Shown here one piece after another: positions 42,267-51,347 of a DNA stretch of 64,000 nt. The stretch covers positions 496,001 to 560,000 of the forward strand of contig NZ_JAPVBH010000003.1 in assembly GCF_026967795.1 (NCBI RefSeq), read 5' to 3'. The notes under the pieces are model-generated. The model made no database searches. It was given only the letters and a program-made list of their open reading frames with translations, and was not told the DNA's origin. Origin of the DNA: Modestobacter sp. VKM Ac-2986 (GTDB lineage: Bacteria > Actinomycetota > Actinomycetes > Mycobacteriales > Geodermatophilaceae). The position numbers and the translations under genes are program-made. Numbering within the stretch: position 1 is the stretch's first letter; each line of letters begins with the position of its first letter.

Positions 42267-43040
42267 TCAGGGGTCGAGTCGGCCGATCACGGCGGTGCCG
42301 TCGAGGTCGTCGTCGGTGACCACCCGCGCGGTGAGACCGGCGGCGGCGACCAGGTCCTGCGTCCCCGGCGCCTGCCGGCGGCTGGTCTCGATCAGCAGCG
42401 ACCCGCCGGGCGCCAGCCAGCGCCGGGCCCCCGCGGCGACCCGGCGGTGGACGTCGAGCCCGTCGGCGCCGCCGTCCAGCGCCGTCCGCGCCTCGTGGTC
42501 GCGGGCCTCGGGGGGCATCAGCGCGATCGCGCCGGTCGGCACGTAGGGCGCGTTGACCACCAGCACGTCGACGCGGCCGGCGAGCGCGGCGGGCAGCGGC
42601 GCGAACAGGTCGCCCTCGTGCACCGCGCCCCGCCCGGCCAGGTTGCGCCGGGCGCAGCGGACCGCGGCCGGGTCGACGTCCGCGGCGTGCAGCTCGACGC
42701 GCCCCAGCGCGGTGGCGATCGCCGCCCCGACCGCGCCGACGCCGCAGCACAGGTCCAGGACGACGGCGCCGGGCCGGGCCAGCTGCACCGCCGAGCGCAC
42801 CAGCAGCTCGGTGCGCCGCCGCGGCACGAAGACGCCGGGCTCGACGGCGAACCGCTGACCGCAGAACTCCGCCCACCCGAGCACCTGCTCCAGCGGCTCC
42901 CCGGCGACCCGCCGCGCGACCCACCCGTCGAGCACGGCGGCGCTCGGTGCGGCGGCCAGCAGCAGCCCGGCCTCGTCCTCGGCGAACACGCACCCGGCGG
43001 CGCGCAGCCGGGCGACGACGACCGGATCGGGTGGACTCAT
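42267..43040 (-). CDS. HemK/PrmC-like SAM methyltransferase
   Basis: 257 residues. EQVLGWAEFCGQRFAVEPGVFVPRRRTELLV is the PrmC-type N-terminal hallmark. DLCCGVGAVGAAI is the SAM loop, and the catalytic NPPY motif appears as NAPYVP. This indicates a protein- or small-molecule-glutamine-type methyltransferase. The A for P change is seen in the actinobacterial paralogues rather than in the true PrmC, so peptide release factor methylation is not certain. Divergent from the ECF sigma gene. Confidence 0.87.
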   Translation of the reverse strand: MSPPDPVVVARLRAAGCVFAEDEAGLLLAAAPSAAVLDGWVARRVAGEPLEQVLGWAEFCGQRFAVEPGVFVPRRRTELLVRSAVQLARPGAVVLDLCCGVGAVGAAIATALGRVELHAADVDPAAVRCARRNLAGRGAVHEGDLFAPLPAALAGRVDVLVVNAPYVPTGAIALMPPEARDHEARTALDGGADGLDVHRRVAAGARRWLAPGGSLLIETSRRQAPGTQDLVAAAGLTARVVTDDDLDGTAVIGRLDP

Positions 43041-43117
43041 CGCCGCCGAGTGTGCCGCCTTCCTCGCGGAACCGTTCCGGACCCCTACAGTGCGGCGACG
43101 ACAGCGGGAGGACGGGG

Positions 43118-43870
43118 ATGGACCGGCGGACCGACGACTTCACGGCCTTCGTCGCCGACTGCGAGCAGCAGCTGCGCGGCACCGCACTGCTGCTGACCGG
43201 CGACCCGGGGCAGGCCGACGACCTGGTGGTGGCCGCACTCGCCCGCACCCACCGTCGCTGGCGCCGCCTCGACTCCCCCGCCGAGGCGCTGGAGGACACC
43301 CGCGCGGCCCTCGTCGCGGCGGTGCTCGGCCGCACCCGGCTGCCGGCGTCCGGCGGCTCGATCGGCACCCTGTCCGGCCCGGACGACGGCCTGCACGACG
43401 GGCTGTACGACGGTCCGGACGGCGACCTGCACGGCGGTGACCAGCTCGATCCCGGCGACCGGCGCTGGCTGACGGCACTGGCCGACCTCGAGCCGACGGC
43501 CCGGGTGGTCGTCGTCCTCCGGCTGGTCGAGGGCCAGGACGAGGAGTCGGTGGCCACGCTGCTGGGCCGCTCGCCGCAGGAGGTGGCCGACGCCCTCGAC
43601 GCCGCCGTCGAGACGCTGGGCGGCCTGCTCGACGCCGAGCCCGAACCGGCTCAGGCCGCCGCACCGGCTGCGGCACCGGCACCGGCACCGGCCGGCGCCT
43701 GGACGGCCGCACCGCAGCCGACCGGTGACCTGGACGCCGTCTTCCGCCGTCCGGGCGTCCCGGCACCTCCGGGACCGGTGCCAGCCCCGGCACCGGTCAC
43801 CGCCCCGGCCGGGGCCGCGCCGGCGGACGACGGCGGCGACCCGTGGGCCATCTACCGGCGGCCGTCGTGA
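43118..43870 (+). CDS. ECF sigma factor, SigE-like, with low-complexity C-terminal tail
   Basis: 250 residues; ATG 43118 behind GGGAGGACGGGG. Region 2 is at about 8-75 (FTAFVADCEQQLRGTALLLTGDPGQADDLVVAALART). A linker holds DG-rich repeats (about 90-110). Region 4 follows (ALADLEPTARVVVVLRLVEGQDEESVATLLGRSPQEVADAL, about 115-160). After 170 comes an 80-residue alanine/proline tail. It contains two similar short motifs, AVFRRPG and AIYRRPS, the second at the very end. Such a tail is unusual and may be a binding site for a regulator. Its TGA overlaps the first of four membrane-protein genes. Confidence 0.88.
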   Translation: MDRRTDDFTAFVADCEQQLRGTALLLTGDPGQADDLVVAALARTHRRWRRLDSPAEALEDTRAALVAAVLGRTRLPASGGSIGTLSGPDDGLHDGLYDGPDGDLHGGDQLDPGDRRWLTALADLEPTARVVVVLRLVEGQDEESVATLLGRSPQEVADALDAAVETLGGLLDAEPEPAQAAAPAAAPAPAPAGAWTAAPQPTGDLDAVFRRPGVPAPPGPVPAPAPVTAPAGAAPADDGGDPWAIYRRPS

Positions 43871-44901
43871 CCGGCCCCGAGGCCCCCGAGGTCGCGGCGC
43901 GGCTGCGGCAGCTCGCGGCCCGGGTGCCCACCGCTCCGGTCGACGGGACGGCGGACACCGCCGGCCGGGTCCTCGAGGTGGGCCGGCACCGGCAGCAGCG
44001 CGTGGTGCGCTGGGTCGCCGCCGGCGTGGCCGTCGTCGTCCTGGGCGCCGCGGCGACCCTCGCCCGGCCGGACGTCACCCCGGTGGCGGCGGCCGCACCG
44101 ACCGCCACCCGGACGGCCCCCACGCCGCCGGAGGTCTACGAGCAGCCGCCGCGCGGGTCGCTCGCCGACGACGAGGCGTTCCTCGCGCAGGCGGCGGTGC
44201 TGCCCTGGTCGACGCCGCTGGACCCCGCCACGGGCGGGGCCCCGGAGATCGAGCTGGACACCCGCCGGGTCGTCTACGCCGCCGACGTCCCGGGCGGGCA
44301 CCGCTGGGCGCTGGTGATGGCGCGCTGGCGCCACCAGTGGGCGGTCACCTGGTTCTCCGGACCACGCGGCGCCGCGCCCACCGAGCTGACCGAGGCCCAC
44401 CCCGCGGTCCCGTGGTCCGGCCGCGGGCCGCTGGCGCTGATGGACGCCTCGGCCCCCCGCGGCCCGCTCCTGGTGCTCGCCGAGCCGGGCGCCGCCGCCG
44501 AGTACTCCCCCAGCCTCGACCGCGCCCCCGACGGCCGCCTGGTCCGCGACTTCGACCCGCTCCCGGTGGTGGACGGCGCCCTGCTCGGCATGGTGACGAC
44601 GCCGGTCACCTGGGACGCCGGCGAGGCGTACGTGCTGCGCGACACGGCGCGGAACCAGGTGCTGGAGGTGCTCTACACCGGGTCCCCGGAGTGGATGACC
44701 TGGTACGGGTCCCTCGACGGCCCACCCGACGAGGCGGTGCTGGCGGCCTGCCTGACCGGGCTCGGGTTCGACGTCGACGACGGCCCGGGCGAGCAGGACC
44801 TGAGCTACGGCATGACCCTGACCGAGGGGGAGAGCAGCGCCGAGAGCGCGGCGCGGGAGAAGTCGGCGGCCGACTGCCACGTCCAGGCCAGCCGCCCGTG
44901 A
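43867..44901 (+). CDS. membrane-anchored protein, paralogue 1 of 4
   Basis: 344 residues from GTG 43867, overlapping the sigma gene stop (GTGA). Layout: about 50 cytosolic residues, one membrane helix (VRWVAAGVAVVVLGAAATLA), a proline/threonine linker, then an external domain of about 265 residues. The domain has the shared marks: PPRGSLADDEAF, DTRRVVYAADVPGGHRWALVM, AEYSPSLDRAPDG and VDGALLG. Two cysteines near the end (AACL and ADCH) could form a disulfide. This resembles the plan of a transmembrane anti-sigma factor or sensor, but no zinc-finger anti-sigma motif is present. No family is recognised. Confidence 0.88.
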   Translation: MTGPEAPEVAARLRQLAARVPTAPVDGTADTAGRVLEVGRHRQQRVVRWVAAGVAVVVLGAAATLARPDVTPVAAAAPTATRTAPTPPEVYEQPPRGSLADDEAFLAQAAVLPWSTPLDPATGGAPEIELDTRRVVYAADVPGGHRWALVMARWRHQWAVTWFSGPRGAAPTELTEAHPAVPWSGRGPLALMDASAPRGPLLVLAEPGAAAEYSPSLDRAPDGRLVRDFDPLPVVDGALLGMVTTPVTWDAGEAYVLRDTARNQVLEVLYTGSPEWMTWYGSLDGPPDEAVLAACLTGLGFDVDDGPGEQDLSYGMTLTEGESSAESAAREKSAADCHVQASRP

Positions 44902-45998
44902 CCGACGTCGGGCAGGACGTGGGCGCCCGGCTGACCCGGCTGGCCCGGCAGGCCCACCCCCCGGACGGCGGCAGCACCGTCGACCGCGTCCTGGACGTGG
45001 CGCGCTCCCGCCGGCTGCGCACCCAGCGCGGGGTCGCGGCCGCCGTCGCCGTGCTGGTGCTGGGCACCACCGCGACGCTCGCCCGGCCGGACGCGGCCCC
45101 CACCGTCCAGGCGGCCCCGGCCGACGCCTCGGCCACGCCGTCCGCCACCCGGCCGGCCGCCCCGTCCTCCCGGCCGCCCGCGCCACCGCCGGAGGTCTAC
45201 GAGCAGCCGCCGCGCGGGTCGCTGGCCGGCGACCCGGAGTTCCTGGCCGGGGTCGCCGCGCTGCCCTGGTCACCGGCGATGGACCTCGAGAACGGCGTCG
45301 CGGCGGAGGTCGAGCCGGACACCCGCCGGGTGCTGTACGCCGCCGACGTCCCCGGCGGTCACCGGTGGGCCGTGGTCATGGCGCGGTCGCACCAGTCGTG
45401 GGCGGTGAACTGGTTCACCGGGCCGGCCGGCGCCGACCCGGCGGGCATGACCGAGGCGTCCTACCCCAGCAGCTGGTCCCCCACCGAGCCGCTGGCGCTC
45501 ATGGACGCCTCCACCGAGGCTGTGCCGCTCGTGGTGTTCGGCGACCCCGGCATCGGCTACGAGTACTCGCCCAGCCTCGACCGGGCGCCCGACGGCAGCC
45601 TCGTCCGCGAGTTCCAGCCGCTCCCGGTGGTCGACGGCGTGCCCCTGGGGGTCGTGCCCAGGCCGGTCGTCTGGGGCGCCGGCGCACTCCGCCGGTCCAC
45701 CGGGGAGGACCGCTCCACGGACGACGACCGGACCCCCGGGGACGGCTGGTCCCCGGGCGGGGACTTCCGCTACGTCGGGGCCGCGCCGTGGGAGAGCTGG
45801 TACGGGGAGGCCGCCGGTCCACCGGACATGGCGGTGCTGGTGCCCTGCCTGACCGCGCTCGGCTACGACGTGACCGTCGGTCCGGGCGAGAGCGAGTACG
45901 GCTGGAGCGACCCGACGACGGTCGAGCGCAGCAGCACCGAGCAGGCGGTGCGGGAGAAGGCGACCGCGGACTGCCAGAACGCAGCCAGCGGTGGGTGA
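44898..45998 (+). CDS. membrane-anchored protein, paralogue 2 of 4
   Basis: 366 residues from GTG 44898 (GTGA overlap with paralogue 1). The cytosolic part contains ARLTRLARQAHPPDGGSTVDRVLDVARSRRLR, clearly homologous to that of paralogue 3. Then come one membrane helix (VAAAVAVLVLGTTATLA), a longer proline/serine linker and the same outer domain (PPRGSLAGDPEF, DTRRVLYAADVPGGHRWAVVM, YEYSPSLDRAPDGSLVREF). An acidic insertion of about 25 residues (GEDRSTDDDRTPGDG region) is unique to this copy. The Cys pair is VPCL and ADCQ. Confidence 0.88.
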   Translation: MTDVGQDVGARLTRLARQAHPPDGGSTVDRVLDVARSRRLRTQRGVAAAVAVLVLGTTATLARPDAAPTVQAAPADASATPSATRPAAPSSRPPAPPPEVYEQPPRGSLAGDPEFLAGVAALPWSPAMDLENGVAAEVEPDTRRVLYAADVPGGHRWAVVMARSHQSWAVNWFTGPAGADPAGMTEASYPSSWSPTEPLALMDASTEAVPLVVFGDPGIGYEYSPSLDRAPDGSLVREFQPLPVVDGVPLGVVPRPVVWGAGALRRSTGEDRSTDDDRTPGDGWSPGGDFRYVGAAPWESWYGEAAGPPDMAVLVPCLTALGYDVTVGPGESEYGWSDPTTVERSSTEQAVREKATADCQNAASGG

Positions 45999-46025
45999 GC
46001 GGCGCCCGCTGCGTCGGGAGCCCGG

Positions 46026-47048
46026 GTGACCGACGCCGAGCAGGACGTGCGCGCCCGGCTCACCCGGCTGGCCCGCCAGGCCCGCTCCCCGGAGGACGCC
46101 GGCACCCTCGACCGCGTCCTGGACGTGGCCCGCTCCCGCCGGCTGCGCGCCCTGTGCTGGCTCGCGGCCGCCGTCGCTGTCCTGGTGCTGGGCACCACGG
46201 CGACGCTCGCCCGGCCGGACCCGGTCCCCGCCGTCCAGGCCGCCCCCGCCACCCGGACCGGTCCCCCGCCACCGGCGGTGTACGACCAGCCCCCGCGTGG
46301 GTCGCTCGCCGGTGACCCCGCGCTCGTGGCCGAGCTGGCGGCGCTGCCCTGGTCGGCGCCGCCCAGCGGCAGTGGGTACTCCCGCCCCTTCGACCCCGCC
46401 ACCCGCCGGGTCGTCTACGCCGCCGACGTCCCGGGTGGGCACCGCTGGGCCGTGGTGATGGCCGGCAACGGGTCCCAGTGGGTGCTGAACTGGTTCGCCG
46501 GGCCGAGCGGGGCCGCACCGGCGGACCTGACCGAGGCCTTCGGGCCGGTGCAGGTCTCGGCCGCCGACCCGGTGGCGCTGATGGACGTCTCCGCGGACAC
46601 CGGGCCGCTCGTGGTGCTCACCGACCCCGGGGTGACCGCCGAGTACTCCGCCACCCTCGACCGGGCCCCCGACGGCAGCCTGGTCCGCGACGTGGTGACC
46701 CTGCCCGAGGTCGACGGCGTGCCCCTGGGCCTCGTGCGCGGACCGGTCGCCTACGGCCCCGGCACGTCCCCGGAGCTGCACGTGCGCCGGGACGGGGCGC
46801 GCACCTCGGTGGACCTCCTCCTGACGACCGGCACCCCGCCGTGGGCCAGGACCCAGTTCCCCACGAGTCCCCCCGACCGGGCCGCGGTCGCCGAGTGCCT
46901 CGTCGCGAACGGCTTCACCGTCGAGGCGGCACCGCCGAGCGCGGGGGTGTACTACGAGGACCCGCGGACCGGCGACCTCTCCAGCGCCGAGCAGGCCGAC
47001 CGCGACCGGACGAGCGAGGACTGCTTCCTCGGCGCCGTCCCGGAGTGA
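46026..47048 (+). CDS. membrane-anchored protein, paralogue 3 of 4
   Basis: 340 residues from GTG 46026, 27 nt after paralogue 2. Same plan: ARLTRLARQARSPEDAG start, helix LAAAVAVLVLGTTATLA, linker and outer domain with PPRGSLAGDPAL, ATRRVVYAADVPGGHRWAVVM and AEYSATLDRAPDGSLVRD. The Cys pair AECL and SEDC is kept. It has no insertion. It is very close to paralogue 2 in the N-terminal half, so the two probably arose by recent duplication. Confidence 0.88.
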   Translation: MTDAEQDVRARLTRLARQARSPEDAGTLDRVLDVARSRRLRALCWLAAAVAVLVLGTTATLARPDPVPAVQAAPATRTGPPPPAVYDQPPRGSLAGDPALVAELAALPWSAPPSGSGYSRPFDPATRRVVYAADVPGGHRWAVVMAGNGSQWVLNWFAGPSGAAPADLTEAFGPVQVSAADPVALMDVSADTGPLVVLTDPGVTAEYSATLDRAPDGSLVRDVVTLPEVDGVPLGLVRGPVAYGPGTSPELHVRRDGARTSVDLLLTTGTPPWARTQFPTSPPDRAAVAECLVANGFTVEAAPPSAGVYYEDPRTGDLSSAEQADRDRTSEDCFLGAVPE

Positions 47049-47100
47049 GGCCGCCGCGCCCCCGGGGACCGGGCATCCTGGGAGCCGGAGAGGGGGCCGG

Positions 47101-48129
47101 ATGACCGACGTCGAGCAGGACCTGCAGGACCGGCTGACCCGGCTCGCCCGGCACGCGCCCTCCCGCGGTGACACCGCCGCGCACGTCCTGGCCCTGCGCA
47201 GCCGGCGCCGCCGGGGCCGTGCCGCGCAGGTCGCCGGTGCGGCCACGGTCGCCCTCGCCGTCGTCCTGGCCGTCGTGCCCGGGCGCCCGGCGCACCCGCC
47301 GCCGCCCGTCGTCACCACCGAGGTGGTGACCGGGTACACCGGCCCCTCGCTCTACGACGTCCCCACCCGCGGGTCGCTGGCCGGGGACGCGGCGTTCGTC
47401 GCCGGGGTGCAGGCCATCGAGTGGGCCAGCCCGCCGAACGCGGCGCTGGGCGTGCTGTCGCCGCCGGCCGACACCCGCCGGGTGCTCTTCGCCGGCGACG
47501 TCCCCGGCGGGCACCGCTGGGCGCTGGTCATGGGCCGGGTCGGCGACGAGCTGCGGACCGCCTGGTTCGCCGGCCGCACCGGCTCCCCGCCCGGGCGGCT
47601 GACGTTGTGGCTGGGCACCGGGGAGGCCAGGCCCGACGTGCCGATCGCCCTGCAGGACGCCGGTGCCGCGACCGGGCCGCTGGTGGTGGTCGGGATGCCC
47701 GGCGACCGGGTCGAGTACTCCCCCGGCCAGGACCGCGACGCCGCGGGCCGGCTGGTCCGGTCCTACGCCGAGCTGCCCGTGGTGGACGGGGTGTCGCTCG
47801 GGGAGGTGAGCACCCCGCTGGTCGAGTCCGCCGCCATCGCGATCGCCTACCGGGACGGCCGGGTGGTGGCCGCCGGGGCGCCGCGGACGCTCCACATGCC
47901 ACTGCGCGGGGTGCCGCTGCACCCGGACCCGGACGCCGCCTACTGGCTGCGGCTGCGGGACTGCCTGACGCCGCAGGGCTTCCGGGTGACCGTGGCGCCC
48001 TCGGGCCGGGACCTCAGCTGGACCGGCGGCCCGGTCACCGGACCCGACGGGAGCGAGCTCAGCAGCGCGGAGCGTGCCCAGAACGCCGCGGTCTTCGACC
48101 GCTGCGCCGAGGACGTCCGGCAGGGCTGA
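47101..48129 (+). CDS. membrane-anchored protein, paralogue 4 of 4
   Basis: 342 residues from ATG 47101 with GGAGAGGGGG upstream, 52 nt after paralogue 3. It is the most diverged copy: helix AAQVAGAATVALAVVLAVVPG, domain with PTRGSLAGDAAF, DTRRVLFAGDVPGGHRWALVM, VEYSPGQDRDAAG and VDGVSLGE. It lacks the ARPD after the helix. The Cys pair is RDCL and FDRC. Its own ribosome-binding site suggests it can be made without coupling. Last gene of the unit; no strong hairpin follows. Confidence 0.87.
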   Translation: MTDVEQDLQDRLTRLARHAPSRGDTAAHVLALRSRRRRGRAAQVAGAATVALAVVLAVVPGRPAHPPPPVVTTEVVTGYTGPSLYDVPTRGSLAGDAAFVAGVQAIEWASPPNAALGVLSPPADTRRVLFAGDVPGGHRWALVMGRVGDELRTAWFAGRTGSPPGRLTLWLGTGEARPDVPIALQDAGAATGPLVVVGMPGDRVEYSPGQDRDAAGRLVRSYAELPVVDGVSLGEVSTPLVESAAIAIAYRDGRVVAAGAPRTLHMPLRGVPLHPDPDAAYWLRLRDCLTPQGFRVTVAPSGRDLSWTGGPVTGPDGSELSSAERAQNAAVFDRCAEDVRQG

Positions 48130-48452
48130 CCCCGCCGGGCCCGCCGCTGGGCTCAGGGCTGCTGGTGGACCGCGTCCGGGCGGGCTCCTCGGCCGGGACG
48201 GGACGGTCGGCCGACGCCCGCCGGGCGTCACCCCTCCCCTCACTGCGGTCTTCCCTTCAGCCCGACTCGGCGCCAAGTTGGGGATAACGGTCGACGTCAC
48301 GCAGGCCGGACAGCAGCACGTCCAAGGCCCGGTCACGACCTACGACGAGGTCGGTCGCGGGTACCCGGGCGCCCAGCCCGAGGAGGGCACGGCCCGACCC
48401 GCACGGGAGCGGGCGCGGGCGGCGGCGGGGTCGGCAGCCGGCGCGGTGGTGG
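48130..48452. other. 323-bp gap without a supported gene
   Basis: Short frames on both strands lack start sites and the local codon bias. An AT-richer stretch (about 48270-48300) with TTGGGGATAACG might hold a promoter, but nothing is convincing. The GntR gene ends at 48453 from the other side. Confidence 0.5.
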
Positions 48453-49166
48453 TCACGGAACCCTCCGGGGCGAGTCGCGGTGGACGGTGCGCAGCTGGGA
48501 CTCCGAGTCGTGCAGGTAGGCGTCGAGCTGCTCGGCCGCCCGCGCGGTCTCCCCGGCGGCCAGCAGGTCCAGCAGGGCGCGGTTGCGCTGGACGTAGGGC
48601 TCGTGCAGCGGCCGCGGGTCCGCCACGGTCTGGAACAGCAGCCGCAGCTCGGCGAACAGCCGCGCCGCCGTCTCGTCCAGCCGGCGGCTGCGGCCCAGCG
48701 CCACCAGGGCGAGGTGGAAGCGCATGTTCGCCGTCCCGACGGCCGGCCAGTCACCGCGCCGGGCGGCGTCCTCGGCGGCGGCGACCGCGTCGTGCAGCGG
48801 CCGCAGCCGCACGGCGTCGGCGCCCTCCAGGCGCGCGACGACGCCGCACTCGATGGCCCGCCGCGCCCGGTACAGGTCGACCAGGTCGTCCTCGTCGAGC
48901 TCGGGGACGAAGACGCCGCGGTGCAGCCGGTGCACCAGCAGGCCCTCGTGGGTGAGCAGCCGGAACGCCTCACGCAGGGTGTTCCGGGAGACGTGCAGCA
49001 CCTCGACCAGCTGCTCCTCGCTCAGCCGGGTGCCCGGTGGCAGGTCGCCCTCGATGACCCGGGCGCGCAGCAGCTCGGCGACCCGCTCGGCGGTGCTGGA
49101 CCGGTCGAAGCTGCGCACCTCGTGGGCGACGGTGCGCAACCAGCCGGAGTCCGCGGCGTCGGTCAT
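48453..49166 (-). CDS. GntR/FadR-family regulator (FCD type)
   Basis: 237 residues. The winged helix occupies about 25-95: RVAELLRARVIEGDLPPGTRLSEEQLVEVLHVSRNTLREAFRLLTHEGL. The C-terminal helical FCD domain has DLYRARRAIECGVVARL, NMRFHLALVALGRSRRLDE and a late HxxLLDLLAAGE-like segment, with the metal-binding Asp/His set. It is divergent from the NRAMP-pxp operon across 157 bp that contains a FadR-type operator, so it very likely represses that operon and is relieved by oxoproline or a related acid. Confidence 0.9.
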   Translation of the reverse strand: MTDAADSGWLRTVAHEVRSFDRSSTAERVAELLRARVIEGDLPPGTRLSEEQLVEVLHVSRNTLREAFRLLTHEGLLVHRLHRGVFVPELDEDDLVDLYRARRAIECGVVARLEGADAVRLRPLHDAVAAAEDAARRGDWPAVGTANMRFHLALVALGRSRRLDETAARLFAELRLLFQTVADPRPLHEPYVQRNRALLDLLAAGETARAAEQLDAYLHDSESQLRTVHRDSPRRVP

Positions 49167-49230
49167 GCGGCCATCCTGCCCGGTCGGCGTGTGTCGTCGC
49201 AGTTAATTGTCCGGCCATCCCCTTGTCGGA

Positions 49231-49241
49231 TTGTTCAACAA
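49231..49241. promoter_or_regulatory. FadR-type operator TTGTTCAACAA
   Basis: Perfect dyad matching the FadR-subfamily consensus TNGTNNNACNA, in the divergent gap between the regulator and the pxp operon, 83 nt before the transporter start. A weaker TTGTCCGGCCA lies at 49207-49217. Confidence 0.7.
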
Positions 49242-49323
49242 CTCCCTAGGTTCACCCGGCAAGGGGCACAGCCCCGACGGACGCCGCCCGCGCGGCACCG
49301 ACCGACCCGACCGGGGAGCACCC

Positions 49324-50565
49324 ATGGCACACGAGGCGCACGGCACGGACAGCGCGGCACCGACCGGCGGGCGACTGGCGACCAGCACCCGGTCGACCCT
49401 GCTGGGCGCGATGTTCCTGATGGCCACCTCGGCGATCGGGCCGGGCTTCATCACCCAGACCACCACGTTCACCGTGCGGCTGGGCGCGGCGTTCGCCTTC
49501 GCGATCGTCATCTCGATCCTGGTCGACATCGCGCTGCAGCTCAACGTCTGGCGGGTGATCGGCGTCAGCGGCCGCCGCGCCCAGGAGCTGGGCAACCTGG
49601 TCCTCCCGGGCATGGGCTGGGTGATGGCCGGCTTCCTGCTGATCGGCGGGCTGGTGTTCAACATCGGCAACGTCGCCGGCTCCGGGCTGGGCCTGGACGC
49701 GATGCTCGGCCTGGACCCCAAGCTCGGCGGCGCGCTGTCGGCGCTGATCGCCATCGGCATCTTCCTGAGCAAGAAGGCCGGGCTGGCCGTCGACCGGATC
49801 GTCGTCGTCCTGGGCATCGCGATGATCGCGCTGACCACCTACATCGCGATCACCTCCGGGCCCCCCGTCGGGCAGGCGCTGAGGAACGTCGTCCTGCCCG
49901 AGCAGGTCGACGTGCTGGCGATCACCACGCTCGTCGGCGGCACGATCGGCGGCTACATCGTCTACGCCGGCGCGCACCGGCTGCTGGACTCCGGCGTCTC
50001 CGGCGCCGCCCACGTCCGGGACATCACCCGCGGCTCGGTCACCGGCATCCTGCTCACCGCCGTCATGCGGGTCGTGCTCTTCCTGGCCATCCTCGGCGTC
50101 GTCAGCGGCGGCGCCGCGCTCGACCCGGCCAACCAGGCCGCCTCGGCGTTCCAGCAGGCCGCCGGTGAGATCGGGCTGCGCGTGTTCGGCATCGTGCTGT
50201 GGGCCGCGGCGATCACCAGCGTCATCGGGGCCAGCTACACCTCGGTGTCCTTCGTGACCTCCCGGACGCAGACCTCCGACCGCACCCGCACGCTGCTCGT
50301 CGTCGGCTTCATCGCGGTCACCACCGCGGCCTACCTGCTCATCGGCACCGCGCCGACCACGCTGCTGGTGTTCGCCGGGGCGTTCAACGGGCTGCTGCTG
50401 CCCATCGGCATCGCCGTCCTGCTCTGGGTGGCGACCCGGCGGGCCGACCTGCTCAACGGCTACCGCTACCCGCGCTGGCTGCTGGTCGTCGGCTGGGTCG
50501 CCTGGCTGCTGACGCTGGTGCTGGCCGTCCGGTCGGTCCAGCCGGTCATCGACCTGTTCCGCTGA
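49324..50565 (+). CDS. NRAMP-like membrane transporter (YcsG type)
   Basis: 413 residues from ATG 49324 (GGGGAGCACCC upstream); an earlier ATG at 49207 is less likely because it lies over the operator. About 11 membrane segments. [28 protein letters not shown] replaces the DPGN metal motif of true NRAMP proteins; it is altered here, so metal transport is doubtful. The protein starts the pxpABC operon, as ycsG does beside the Bacillus PxpA gene. It probably imports 5-oxoproline or a related organic acid. Confidence 0.87.
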   Translation: MAHEAHGTDSAAPTGGRLATSTRSTLLGAMFLMATSAIGPGFITQTTTFTVRLGAAFAFAIVISILVDIALQLNVWRVIGVSGRRAQELGNLVLPGMGWVMAGFLLIGGLVFNIGNVAGSGLGLDAMLGLDPKLGGALSALIAIGIFLSKKAGLAVDRIVVVLGIAMIALTTYIAITSGPPVGQALRNVVLPEQVDVLAITTLVGGTIGGYIVYAGAHRLLDSGVSGAAHVRDITRGSVTGILLTAVMRVVLFLAILGVVSGGAALDPANQAASAFQQAAGEIGLRVFGIVLWAAAITSVIGASYTSVSFVTSRTQTSDRTRTLLVVGFIAVTTAAYLLIGTAPTTLLVFAGAFNGLLLPIGIAVLLWVATRRADLLNGYRYPRWLLVVGWVAWLLTLVLAVRSVQPVIDLFR

Positions 50566-50591
50566 CCGGCCGAGCGGGCAAGGAGAGCGTC

Positions 50592-51347
50592 ATGGACCTC
50601 AACAGCGACCTCGGCGAGGGCTTCGGCCAGTGGACCCTCGGCGACGACGACGCGCTGCTCGGCGTGGTCACCAGCGCCAACGTCGCCTGCGGCTTCCACG
50701 CCAGTGACGCGTCGATCATGCGGCGGGTGTGCGACAAGGCCGTGGAGTCCGGCGTCGCGATCGGCGCGCAGGTGGGCTACCGCGACCTGCCCGGCTTCGG
50801 CCGCCGGTTCATCGACATGGAGCCCGAGGCGCTCACCGCCGACGTGGTCTACCAGGTCGGCGCGCTGCAGGCCTTCGCCCGGATCGCCGGCGACCGGGTG
50901 CGCTACGTCAAGCCGCACGGCGCCCTCTACAACGCGATCGTCCACCACGAGGAGCAGGCCGCCGCCGTGGTGGCCGCGGTCGTCGCGCTCGACCCGACGC
51001 TGCCGGTGCTCGGGCTCCCGGGCTCGGCCTGGCTGAGGCTGGCCGCCGAGGCCGGGCTGACCGTGGTGCACGAGGCGTTCGCCGACCGCGCCTACACACC
51101 CGAGGGCACCCTGGTGTCCCGCCGGCTGCCCGGCGCGGTGTTGCACGACCCGGCGGAGATCGCCGCGCGCTGCGTGGCCATGGCCGCCGGCGAGCCGGTC
51201 CGGGACGTCGAGGGCGGCGAGCTGGTGCTCACGCCCGGGTCGATCTGCGTGCACGGCGACACCCCGGGCGCGGTGGGGATCGCCCGGCAGGTGCGGGCGG
51301 CGCTGACCGCGGCCGGGGTCGCCCTGACCCCGTTCGCGCCCGCCTGA
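50592..51347 (+). CDS. pxpA: 5-oxoprolinase subunit A (LamB/YcsF family)
   Basis: 251 residues. ATG 50592 with AGGAGAGCG upstream. [55 protein letters not shown] and [10 protein letters not shown] are the canonical PxpA motifs. With PxpB and PxpC it hydrolyses 5-oxoproline to glutamate using ATP, salvaging a damage product. The stop overlaps pxpB (TGATG). Confidence 0.95.
   Translation: MDLNSDLGEGFGQWTLGDDDALLGVVTSANVACGFHASDASIMRRVCDKAVESGVAIGAQVGYRDLPGFGRRFIDMEPEALTADVVYQVGALQAFARIAGDRVRYVKPHGALYNAIVHHEEQAAAVVAAVVALDPTLPVLGLPGSAWLRLAAEAGLTVVHEAFADRAYTPEGTLVSRRLPGAVLHDPAEIAARCVAMAAGEPVRDVEGGELVLTPGSICVHGDTPGAVGIARQVRAALTAAGVALTPFAPA

Noticed and set aside
49324-50565. Mn/Fe transporter (MntH) from the NRAMP resemblance
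   Set aside because: The DPGN motif is replaced, and the gene leads a 5-oxoprolinase operon, so an organic-acid transporter of YcsG type is more plausible.
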